Positions 22,364-64,000 of a stretch of DNA of 64,000 bases are shown here, piece by piece. The position numbers were made by a program, and so were the translations under genes. Below the pieces are notes generated by a model. The model was not told the origin of the DNA and did not search any database. It saw only the letters and a list, made by a program, of their open reading frames with translations. Numbering within the stretch: position 1 is the first letter of the stretch; each line of letters starts with the position of its first letter. Source of the stretch: Cylicocyclus nassatus (taxonomy: Eukaryota; Nematoda; Chromadorea; Rhabditida; Strongylidae); NCBI GenBank assembly GCA_958299035.1, contig CATQJL010000326.1, positions 124,001 to 188,000 of the forward strand. The letters are read 5' to 3'.

Positions 22364-25000
22364 GTGGAAAAATTCACAATATATACGAAGGAGTTCCAAC
22401 TAAACGCTTCATTTGAGGACAACTATGAAGCGTGCCGTGAAGCAATTAGCCAAATAAAGGGTGCCATAAATGCCACTCAAATCAGCAAGGACTCGGTGCA
22501 GTTATTAATAGACCAACTGCTGCGAGATTACGAAGAGGCCCGCAAGACTAATAAAATAGAAGCGAACAAAGATCTGGAAGAGGTAGAAATCCAGACAAAC
22601 TTTACCGAATGGATGGCCAGAGCCACCGAGTTGGTGTGTGTGTTAACCACAAGACTTTCAGAAGCGCACAATTACGCCGAAAAAATGGCGAGAAAGCTGG
22701 GAATAACCAGCAATTTATCCCAGACCGAAACTTTATCGGATCCTGGAAGACCTACACAGAGTAAAACTACTGATGAGGTAGTTAACCCAACGGAAGCTGC
22801 CTGGCTTACAGAGGACAGTTCTGATGGTAGCAAAATGTCGACAGATGGCAACGAAATGGCCAGTCAAAGTTTGAAGCTCCACCAAATGAAGCTACCGCGC
22901 TTTTATGGAGACGAAGAAGAATTTCCCGAATTTTGGGGTATATTTACCATATTAGTGGATCAAAACAAAAGTTTGAGCACAGTAGAAAAAATATTCTTTC
23001 CCAAAGACAGCCTTAGAGGAAGGGCTGAGTTAACTGTGAAAGGAATACAACTAATTCCACAGAATTATACGTGGATGACTGAAGAACTCAAAAGAAAATA
23101 CGGTAATAAACCGATAAATCGCACAAGAATCGTGCAAAAATTAGAGGATATGCTACCTGCAAATGGCTCCGCGGAGAGTTGCATGGATAGATACGATAAA
23201 ATACGTGTCCTCATCAATCAAATTGTATCTGCCGGCCAAGACATCCGGCAAAGTAGCGATGCCCTGTGGACGGAAAAAATTATAGAAAAATTTCCACAAA
23301 ATATTGTGAGAAGTGTTCTCAGAGCCGTTCAGCAAAAAGGAACGGTCACAATAGAGAATTTAATGAAGGAATTCGATAAGGAAATCTCGGCAAAAATGTT
23401 TGTAGATTCCAGATTGAGAAACCGTGGAAGAGAACCACCAAAACCTCAGGATTTTCACCATAAAGAAGATACCAGAAGCAAAGTACGACAATGTATATTT
23501 TGCAGCAGAGATCATTTAGGCACGGTATGCAAAGCAACTGATGCACACGCAAAGAGAAAAGTGGTTATAGCAAAAAAACTTTGCTGGAAATGTCTGGCAG
23601 ACAATCACAATAGCTTCCAGTGCTCCTGGGCAAACTGCTCAGTCTGCAACCAAGCACACAATACTAGTTTATGTATCAGAACTAGAAATAACAATGGGCC
23701 GTATAACCCGGCTAACAACAATCAGCATCAAAACAGGCGTACGCCTGCACAATCGAGATTTGCGAACAATTCATTGCGCAATAGGCCAAATGAGCCACGG
23801 TGGGGACCTAACCAAGCTAATATTCACACCACCGACGTACTACAAAATGAGGAAACGCCGCCAAAACTCGAAAATTCACGAACAAAAGAACAAATTGTGC
23901 TCATGACGGCAGAAGGCAATATTTGGAATTACAATACTTGCCAATATGAAAAAGTCTTATTCTTTTTCGATACAGGAGCACAAAAAACGCTCATTCAAGA
24001 GCAGATCGCTGCAAAACTTGGACTACCGCGTAAAGGTGCAGAATTGTGTACTATGTCGGGAATCGGCGGACACATTGAGAAATTTCAAAGCAATAACGTC
24101 CAAATCAAGGTTCTGTCAGCATTTGGCGACGAAATGAATTTTGAAATTCAAACAAAACCAATTATAACCAACGGTTTTCCGTTTGTTAAGTTAACAGCTG
24201 ACGATAAAAAGTTCTTGCAACATAAGGAAATCTATTTATGCAATCCAAGAGTTCAAGGGGAAATCCAGAATCCACATATATTAGTCGGATTAGATTACTA
24301 CTACAGTTTTATGCTTGCTACGCAAAACACTTCGATCCTACCGTCGGGATTACACATTGCGAGGACCATTTTCGGCCCCGCAATTCACGGGCGAGGAACT
24401 GAACCCAACTCAAAAGTTGCCAAATCTCCAATAATGTATGGATTAACGCTCGTAAACGAAAAATCTGAGGCGGTTATCGTACAAAACATGTTTGAACTTG
24501 ACGGTTTAGGCATATTTGCTGATGACGCCAAACAAGATGAGGTTACTTACAGTTACTTCCGAGAGTATTCAAAATCGATATCTTACGATAACGGCTACGC
24601 TACAGCTCCGTTCCCTCTGCGAGACAACATCGCTGACCTCGCGGATAACTACCCCGTCGCTCAGCGTCGGCTCGTTTCTTTATGGCACCAGTTGCGCAAA
24701 CATAACGAACAAAACAACTGGTATTGCAAAATTATGGCAGATTACCTCAAAAACGATATTATCGAAGAAGTACCAGAATTATCAGAGAAAAATTGTGGTG
24801 TTTACTATATGCCACATTCAGGAGTATGGAAACCTCAAAAACCAAAACCGTTGCGAATTGTGTTTGATGCATCATCAAAGCAAAAAGGGCAAATCTCACT
24901 TAACGAGGTTATTGCAACAGGAGAGTCGTTCACAAACAAAATTCACGACATTTTAATCGCTAGTCGCTTCCCAAAAATTATCGTTTTGTGCGATATTTAA
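22364..25000 (+). pseudogene. BEL/Pao gag-protease-partial RT frame, ends at an internal stop
   Basis: A 878-codon frame encodes the retrotransposon polyprotein. Seen in order: a coiled N-terminal region, a Pao-type Gag domain (about residues 170-330), cysteine-histidine zinc knuckles (377-437), an aspartic protease with the DTGA active site (536-539), and the start of reverse transcriptase (about 815-878, with IVFDAS). A TAA at 24998 stops it inside RT, and the same frame continues beyond. The frame is open from 22325 but has no ATG before residue 84 of the stretch starting at the GTG at 22364, so the true start is unclear. It acts, if at all, in cytoplasmic particles. The single stop breaks the polyprotein. 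Confidence 0.9.
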
Positions 25001-25674
25001 GCAGCATTTACGCAAATCAGACTACCAAATGCCCACAAAGATCTATGTAGATTTTTATGGCTCAAAAATACCACTGAACCACCTGTAAAAACCAACATCA
25101 TACAGTATAGATTCAAAAGGTTGCCTTTTGGTATCATCGCATCACCTAGCATTTTAAATATGGTGCTTATGAAGTTTCTCGATGCAAAAGACACAGATTT
25201 ATCGAAAGAAATTGCAAAAAATCTGTACGTCGACAACATTATGCTTCAAGCCGAAAATGTGGAAGAAGCAATTTCAAAATGCAAACTTGCTAAAGAAATG
25301 TTTGCAGAAATTGGGCTAAATCTGCGAGAATTCATCTCTAATTCCGTAGAAGTCAACAATGCCATACCCGAAAAAGACAAATTAGCGGGTAAAAAGATCA
25401 AATTTCTTGGTGTAGAATTTGATATTGAAACAGATCAATTTTCTGTCAATACGAAATTTTCATCGTTAAAAAAATTACGCAAAAGGGACATAGTAAGCCA
25501 GCTAAATTCAGTCTATGATCCTATTGGATTAGCAGCTCCGCTGCTAATCAAACTTAAGTCTCTTATGCGAGAGATTTACACTCTAAATATTGACTGGAAA
25601 GATACGGTACCAGAAGAATTGCGCAAAAAATGGCAATTAGCATGCCAAGAAATGAACAGTGCATCGATTACCGT
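25001..25674 (+). pseudogene. BEL/Pao RT continuation, truncated by deletion into the 3' LTR
   Basis: The same frame resumes after the TAA. It holds the LPFGIIASPS block, a YVDN catalytic box (a variant of the usual YXDD) at about 25226, and the FLGVEF region. A Pao-type segment with SVYDPIGLAAP follows. The frame then enters the 3' LTR near 25675 and ends by chance at 25864. RNase H and integrase, which normally follow, are missing. Confidence 0.88.
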
Positions 25675-25854
25675 TGTTCGGCCATTTGCTACGTATTGTG
25701 GCCGAACCGACCTATACATTAATCATCCCGCAGAAGCGGGCGGGTTCGGGGGTCAACGGGGCTCTTCTGTTGTAAGCTTCCTTAGTGTCACAATAAACGT
25801 TCATAGCGACGTGTTGTGTTATCTCCCAGTTATAAGTTGCCCTATAGTGGCACA
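25675..25854 (+). repeat. 3' LTR of the BEL/Pao element
   Basis: 180 bp, near-identical to the 5' LTR and followed directly by the TACGG duplication. No clear polypurine tract precedes it. That fits the deletion having removed the internal 3' end. Confidence 0.92.
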
Positions 25855-25960
25855 TACGGCATAGGGATTGCTTTCCGAAATACTTTGGAGCGGCTGAGGG
25901 GTTTGATTGAAAAATCGAAAAAGGTGCGCCTTGTACGCGTGAAATTAGTTCACTAGGAAC

Positions 25961-26190
25961 CAGTAATCTGAAGGTGCTATTTGCAAGAGCGTTCGCTTCG
26001 GGACCGCCACGCGGTTTCCTGCTATTTGCAGATTTTTGAATTGCGCTTACGTTTCTTTATAGCCACTAGTGAATCAGTAATCTAAAGGTGCTATTCAGAA
26101 CTGCGTCCGCTTCGGGACCAGCTCTCAGTTTCCCGCCATATGCACATTTTTGAATTGAGCTAACGATTCTTTATATATTAGATTTGTAAT
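25961..26190 (+). repeat. Two-unit 114-bp tandem repeat
   Basis: CAGTAATCTGAAGGTGCTATT recurs 114 bp later with one change. GTCCGCTTCGGGACC, CATTTTTGAATTG and TTCTTTATA follow in both units. About 80 percent identical by eye. Confidence 0.7.
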
Positions 26191-26565
26191 TAACTATATG
26201 TAGGTACGAGTCTTTTGCAGTTAGCTTACAGATATTGATTGAAGAGTAACTTGTACGTTTGGAGCATGAGTTCACTCCAGTAGCGTGAGTATGTATATAC
26301 AGGCCCCATAAAATACAATTGCCCACGCGTCGCTTTGAACACCAATACGCGGCGCGGCTGGAAACGTTTGGTTCCGAAGCGCTACAGGCTTTTTGCGAAC
26401 GACGATGAGCGCGCACCCTTTCCACACATATTTTTTTAAGCTTTTGAAGGGAGCTTTCGTCAAAATTTACCTTGCATTGACGAGAACAGCACGAGAGTTA
26501 AAGAAAGATTTCTTGAGACATAGTGAACGCCGACAGTCGTTCGCGACGACCGCTCGCTTACGCTA
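26191..26565. other. No gene; inner part pairs with 28848-28890
   Basis: CAATTGCCCACGCGTCGC and flanking bases near 26316 are the inverted counterpart of GGCGCGGGCAATTACG near 28858, at about 70 percent. This hints at an older TIR pair surrounding C3 and D. Confidence 0.45.
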
Positions 26566-27216
26566 CTCAGACAGTTGGAGCGTGCAGCGCGCACGCAGTC
26601 ACACGGTGGCGCAACACCCAGTGCGCGGATGGCGGGACATTGGATGCCCCGCCGCTGGTGCTGGCCCGCGGATGGCTGCATTTTTTCAGTTTTTCGTTGC
26701 GCTGTATACCACAGGTCTTGATAATGAATTCCACTCTTCATACGCCAAAATATACGAATTCGTATTTGAATCCAAGAATTCAGATCCAGCATCCATTTGC
26801 AATGCTACCAAAGGCTAACGCTTGGAAGCAAAAAACAACTTCCACTTCTGCGACCATTCATACACTACGATGTAATATCTAACCTCTTGAATGATGAGGC
26901 AGCCTGACCACTGCGTCGTACACTGCGCGGGTACCCCTTGTGCTTACAGCATGTGATAATTGCAGGCGCGCGGGCCGCACGGGTAGAGTATAAAGGCACG
27001 CGCGCGGCGTGCCACAAAATTAGGCGCGCGGGTAGCGAGATTGAACATAAACGTAGCGCGCGGGTCGCGGTGTTAGCCATTAATACGCGCGCCGCACGCA
27101 CCAAATGTCTAGGATGGCGCGCGTTTGGCGTAGTGCCGGACACGCCCACAAATAAGGCACGCGCTTTGCCGCATTGACCATAAACGCACGTGCGCCGCAC
27201 GCTCCAACTGTCTGAG
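26566..27216 (+). mobile_element. Family C TIR element, copy C3 (intact ends)
   Basis: Begins CTCAGACAGTTGGAGCG and ends with the inverted CGCTCCAACTGTCTGAG, with TA on both sides. Its length is 651 bp, the same as C2. The interior matches C2 closely, including TTGATAATGAATTCCACTC and the GCGCGCGGG-rich part. No protein. TA flanks suggest a Tc1/mariner-type or similar transposase in trans, although CTCAG ends are not the usual Tc1 CAGT. Confidence 0.85.
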
Positions 27217-27220
27217 TAGT

Positions 27221-28839
27221 GGGCGCCATCTATTCCTACCGGGCTGGCTGCGCGAGCGGTTCGCGTGCGGGCTGAGATTGGCGCAAGGGCGCGCATTTCA
27301 TCTTGTTTTTACTGTTAGTTGCTTTCCATGGCATCGAACTGGCTCTTGAGGAAGGATTTTCGCGTTCGTTTTCACTCATGAAGGAGTAACTGATGAAGGC
27401 ATTAAATTTATTTTGCGCTAATGTACGCTAGTTGGCTTAGCTCTATGACCACATGGTATTGAACTAGTCCAAGACCCAATTGTAACTAAACAGCTTGTTC
27501 GTTTTCTGAATGGGAAAAGTAGTGGTTTGAACATCCTGTCCTATCTTTATCTGAACTTCGTAAGTGTAAACTGACCACCTCTCCCTAACTTGTGTCTGCG
27601 ATGACCTGAGGAGTTTCAATATCATATACGATTTCATCGTGACAAGATTGATAGGAGGAAATGAGGAGCAGTCTATGAAGCTCTCACTACTTCAATTTCC
27701 CAACGGCCGCCCAATCAAATGTCGGGCAAAGTTTGGGTGACATGACACCAAAGCACCATAATCCGTCTACAGAGTGGCCAATAAAGATTTGCGCTGCTTG
27801 AACGCTTGGTCGTAAGGCATTCTTTTGACTGCATCCGTAGTATGCATGCCAACATTCGTACATCTTTGGCGTTCTCCTCTTGCTAAGATCGTTGAATTTA
27901 ACGAATGTATAAAGCAATGAGAATCCTCATAGACCGCTATTTGATCCTATGAGCGTGCTGACATTTCCAACGCTGTCTAATGTTAGACAGTTGGAACAAG
28001 TAGTTTACTGGAGTATTCTAAATGTGCTAACACGCTGCAAAAATGCTTAGTCAACATCGAACATCTCACACACAATAAATCTCTTCAGCAAGTTACTTTT
28101 GATGTAAAGATACTACACTCCTTTTGATCTGAAATCACAACGAGTGAATGTTCGCATACCCTCATCGCAACATAGATATACTTGAAGCTAGATACAGATA
28201 TTGTTGCTGTAGAAACTTGACGAACATTTCCAGCTTCAAAACTTGGCTAGTGTTATCACCATACGCGTGAACATTGAATGCTGATGTTCTGATGTAAATT
28301 ATTGATGTTTTGCATCTACTGCGATTAACGATAATAGCTAATTTCAGCATTTCTGCAGCAGTTTGAGTTTTGATATCAGAGACAGAGATACAAGAAAGCA
28401 TTGCATGAGTTCGCGACGAATTCTACTTATGTAAGCTATGAGACCAGTCTTAGGCTTTGTAAAGAGGAAAACATTCAAACTGCGAGTTCTCAAAATGGTA
28501 TGAACGAATGGTACAAGACTTGACAAGCTCATGTGATGGTTAAAGAGAAAAGATTTTCCATAACAAATCCAATAAAAGCAAAAAAAGAAGACATTGCTGA
28601 CATACTACACAGTTTTACAATCAGTCATAGCATCCAATGGCGAATAAGTAGCTTAAATATTCATCTATATTCCCTTACAAGCTGCGCTCCGTAATGAGTT
28701 CACTACTTCTTACCAGCAGTCGTGGTCCGATGAACATCAAAGCCCGCCTGCACACATGCAAGAATGCGCGCCCTCTCGCTAATCAGCAGCCGCGCGCGAA
28801 CCGCTCGCGCAGCCAGCCCGGTAGGAATAGATGGCGCCC
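27221..28839. mobile_element. 1.6-kb TIR element D with 8-bp target duplication
   Basis: The ends are inverted repeats of about 45 bp, GGGCGCCATCTATTCC then TACCGGGCTGGCTGCGCG. Perfect 8-bp direct repeats TGAGTAGT lie at 27213-27220 and 28840-28847. The first copy overlaps the end of C3, so D inserted after C3. The interior is AT-rich and carries no frame resembling a transposase. An 8-bp duplication fits hAT, P or Merlin. The termini do not decide between them. Confidence 0.88.
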
Positions 28840-28847
28840 TGAGTAGT

Positions 28848-29350
28848 GTTCAAGGCACGGCGCGGGCAATTACGTTTGACGGCGCCTATATATTTTTGTG
28901 AAACCTTCTTACTTAAGTTTCGCTTTGCAGTAACAAGCGATCAAGACGAAAATATATGGCTTGAATTTTCGAAGAAAACTTTTACAATTGCTTTCATCAG
29001 CCCGTGCTTTGTTCGATGTTTTTTTTTGGCCAAAAACAAAACTTCTCACACCTGAATGCGCCATTGGACCGATAGTAATGATAATCTTCCTACTGTGCCC
29101 AAGCAATTGTGCAGAGGCTTTGCGTCCAATAAACATGAGTCGGGATGCAGCGGAAAGCAAGCGCTGTGTCCGGCTTATGTATTGCATTGTGATCTCATAA
29201 TTGCAACAAATTTTGATGCGTCACTATTGTTATCAGTTTCCTGTAGTTTTCCCATTATGATCTAGTTTTACGAGTCTTCAAGCGGATTTGGACAAGAATT
29301 TCATCTTTCATATGCAGGATTTATTCTCATGATATTCTTTGTAGCAGTAG
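28848..29350. other. Upstream region of aak-2, no exon recognised
   Basis: Two acceptor-like sites, TTTGCAG near 28928 and CATATGCAG at 29317, precede the first recognised coding exon. Either could be a trans-splice or 5' exon acceptor, since nematode genes often receive a spliced leader. No promoter motif could be named. Upstream coding exons for a longer N terminus are possible but not seen. Confidence 0.4.
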
Positions 29351-61533
<32,183 letters not shown>

Positions 61534-62930
61534 GTACGTTGTATCTTTTTGAGATGGGAACCATCTCACAGCTTTCACAGTTCACCTTTGGTTCTATTCT
61601 ACCTTATTCCGTCTTTCTTCTTTTTTTTTTTGATTTTAAGAACTATCGGTACTCTTCACCCATGCAGTTTATATATATATTTAAGATCAAAAAACGAGGC
61701 CCTTTGAGACCACCTACTGTCTTATAATCTTCTAGGTCAAACATAAATCACTCTTATTGGGTACTCAGTAGTCTTTGGCACAGTACAAGTTTCGTGGCAA
61801 TGAGGCAATTCCAACTTGCTTGTCACTGTCATCCTGCCATTCCAGATTTTGAAAATCATTAGCCAAGGCTTAAAACGTCAAAATCATTCCCGCGATAGGG
61901 TGAGAAGGACCTTCCCACAGTGAAGGGATCACTGTGGTCGCAACCACTCCAGGCTGAAGGATGTTTTATGCAACGGCCGGGTGAAAGTTGAAACAAATTT
62001 TATTGCTCACCTGGGCTTCTTTTCCGCTGATTCCAAAAATGCAGCCTGCAGAGTACGAAAATATCGGAAACGGGCTATCCCAGAAGCCCCTGAATTTGAA
62101 TTTGGGCGCCTGGTGCGGAAGACACAGAGTTGTGGTGGGACCCTACATCTTGACCGTGCGCAGTATTCGCACTCTGGCTATCGATTGAAGGGACGGGCAA
62201 GTCGCCGGGGCGTCTGTCGTCGCTTCTGAAGCAGTTTTCTCGCCCCAGAATCAAAGAAGCGACGCCACTTGGATAAGAGCTTCACCAGCGGGGAGCTATA
62301 GCAGTCTATGTTTTTGTTGAAATCGTCAAACTTGTCCGGACACCCTTCAATTGATCACTACGTAATATATAACGAATTCGTTGTTTACCCATTAAGCCGC
62401 CCGATAGTTGGATCATGGCAAACGAGGAGGCCGCGGACGTAAAAATTATGATGAAATACACTGATCTTTGGAATTGGATTGCTGCCAAGTGGCATGCGTT
62501 TTGGAACGCTGCCAAATTTCAGAACGAGTGACCAAGCATATTTTCGTAAATGGGTCGCGCGTATTTCGAAAGGCAATCATGAGTGTCGCAATGAATTTGA
62601 GACTGGGTCGGCAGTGTCCGGGTGTATTATTTGTATACCTGCTTTTTTTTCGAGCTTGTTATCCCAGAATGTGTCTTCCAGATATGTTGTACTCCTATCA
62701 GTTGCTTTTGAAATGATGCCAAATGGCATGTCTTGAGCTGAATTCAGCTATGTTCTCAACTCTTAGTAAGAATGCTCTAACCAAGAACAGTCACTTTAAG
62801 ACTATCTTGCTTCCGCGTATAGACAAGAGGGTGCGTGAGTAACTTGTCGCTGGTACTTTTGGAAGCGTTTATCTAACAATAGCCTTGCTTTTGCTTGTGT
62901 AACTGAGTCCCGCTGGTGCTTTCAACTAGG
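61534..62930. other. Downstream of aak-2 exon 12, no exon recognised
   Basis: The family has further C-terminal exons, but no matching segment with splice sites was seen. 61985-62075 is a repeat fragment related to 56400-56512. The other open frames here are short and unrecognised. Confidence 0.45.
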
Positions 62931-64000
62931 TAACGGGGTGTAAGCGGGACGTGGGGCAATTCCATCGGGCAGGGAAACAGATTTCTACGTTTGGTGCAGT
63001 TCTCAAAAAGAAAGCCGAAAGTGGCATGTACGGCAATTTACGCTGATTACTTGATTTCGTTGTTTTCTTTCTGTAGAGTCGTAAGGTCGTTTTTTCTCAC
63101 ATATACGGTATTCAAGCGACACATAGGGCATAATTTTTCTTTTTGAATAGTTACTCTGTAAGCGGCACGTAGGGCAACTCGATTGTCTTTCAGATAGATA
63201 GTATTAGTTTGTAAACGGCACGTAGGGCAACTCGATCGCTCAGGGAAACAGATTTTTGGGGGTTTGGGGCAATTCTTTTGATTTTAAACGATCTTCGAGC
63301 GGCTTGGGGCATGAACTATCTTTCAAATAGATGATATTGGATTGTAAGCGGCATGTAGGGCAACTCGATCGGGCAGGGAAACAGATTTTTGGGGGTTTGG
63401 GGCAGTTCTTTTGATTTTAAACGGTCTTCGAGCAGCCTGAGCATGAACTATCTTTCAAATAGATGATACTGGTTTGTAAGCGGCACGTAGGGCAACTCGA
63501 TCGGGCAGGGAAACAGATTTTTGTGGGTTTGGGGCAGTTCTAATTCTTAAAAAGTCTTCAAGCGGCACGTAGGGCAACTCGATCGGGCAGGGAAACAGAT
63601 TTTTGGGGGTTTGGGGCAGTTCTTTTGATTTTTAAACTGTCTTCGAGCGGCTTGGGGCATGAACTATCTTTCAAATAGACGATATTGGTTTGTAAGCGGC
63701 ACGTAGGGCAACTCGATCGGGCAGGAAACAGATTTTTGTGGGTTTGGGGCAGTTCTTTTGATTTTTAAATGGTCTTCGAGCGGCTTGGGCATGAACTGTC
63801 TTTCAGATAGATAATATTGGCTTGTAAGTGGCAAGTAGGGCAACTCGATCGGGCAGGGAAACAGATTTTTGTGGGTTTGGGGCAATTCTTTTGATTTTTA
63901 AACGGTCTTCGAGCGCTTGGGGCATGATATCTTTCAAATAGATGATACTGGTTTGTAAGGGCACGTAGGGCAACTCGATCGGGCAGGGAAACAGATTTTT
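62931..64000 (+). repeat. Satellite of about 132 bp, running off the window
   Basis: GTAGGGCAACTCGAT starts at 63222, 63355, 63487, 63569, 63703, 63835 and 63965. Spacings are 133, 132, 82, 134, 132 and 130, so one unit is shortened by about 50 bp. Each full unit holds GGGCAGGGAAACAGATTTTT, GGTTTGGGGCAGTTC, GTCTTCGAGCGG and CTTTCAAATAGATGATA. Units before 63200 are divergent. Minus-strand frames across the array are repeats of the unit, not a gene. Confidence 0.92.

Larger units (their letters stand above)
22016..25854 (+). mobile_element. BEL/Pao LTR retrotransposon, internally deleted
   Basis: Two LTRs of 182 and 180 bp, beginning TGTTCGGCC and ending GGCACA, flank about 3.5 kb. The 5-bp direct duplication TACGG lies outside both ends. 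A primer binding site, Gag with zinc knuckles, an aspartic protease and reverse transcriptase identify the family as BEL/Pao. RNase H and integrase are absent because the coding region runs straight into the 3' LTR, which explains the 3.8-kb length against the 5-7 kb usual for the group. The LTRs differ by one substitution and one 2-bp indel, so insertion was recent. Mobilisation would need proteins supplied in trans. Confidence 0.93.

Noticed and set aside
61534..62740. Remaining C-terminal exons of aak-2
   Set aside because: Searched by eye for the conserved end of the alpha C-terminal domain with phase 0 acceptors; nothing convincing was found.
63664..63885. Repetitive minus-strand frame (PIELPY repeats)
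   Set aside because: The period equals the satellite unit and the frame is lost in neighbouring units, so it is an accident of the array.

Overview
This is repeat-saturated genomic DNA from a nematode. The only cellular gene recognised is an AMP-activated protein kinase catalytic alpha subunit of the aak-2 type. It lies on the + strand in at least 12 exons between 29351 and 61533, and its last exons are past the window end or unrecognised. Every exon boundary found is GT-AG and keeps the frame. Most acceptors look like the nematode TTTTCAG consensus, and the protein is very close to nematode AAK-2. Introns of 48 and 53 bp next to introns of 6.6 and 16.4 kb suggest a repeat-inflated clade V nematode (rhabditid or strongylid); that taxonomic step is inference.

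Layout. Positions 1-21.9 kb hold no recognised gene. They are layered DNA-transposon derivatives: four copies of a GC-rich TIR element (A), a 4.2-kb foldback (6.7-10.9 kb) carrying nested insertions, a tandem pair of a 651-bp TIR element (C), hAT-like elements with 8-bp duplications, TA-flanked MITEs and a 1.5-kb foldback (15.7-17.3 kb). Positions 22016-25854 are a young, internally deleted BEL/Pao LTR retrotransposon with near-identical LTRs, a 5-bp target duplication and a broken gag-pol. Positions 26.5-28.8 kb are a third C copy into whose end a 1.6-kb TIR element has inserted.

From 29.35 kb the kinase gene starts. Its kinase-domain exons are packed into about 4.4 kb. The exons for the autoinhibitory and linker region are spread over 28 kb because introns 8, 9 and 10 are filled with transposons. 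Intron 8 has a train of short foldback elements with AGGCAG ends and TTAA/TCAA flanks, plus a Helitron-like repeat containing a 1.9-kb LTR element with one long gag-type ORF. Intron 9 has a 2.2-kb hAT-like foldback carrying two AGGCAG elements, then an hAT MITE inserted into the terminus of a mariner-like element. Intron 10 has several large hairpins, a nested pair, and a 1.35-kb tandem duplication, one unit of which was later split by a 1.5-kb Tc1-like foldback. The window ends in a satellite of about 132 bp that runs off the edge.

No transposase, integrase or RNase H gene was found, so nearly all the elements are non-autonomous. The main value of the window is the set of nested insertions with visible empty sites, which gives relative ages and target-site rules for several families. 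No tRNA, rRNA or CRISPR array was recognised. No other protein-coding gene could be supported.
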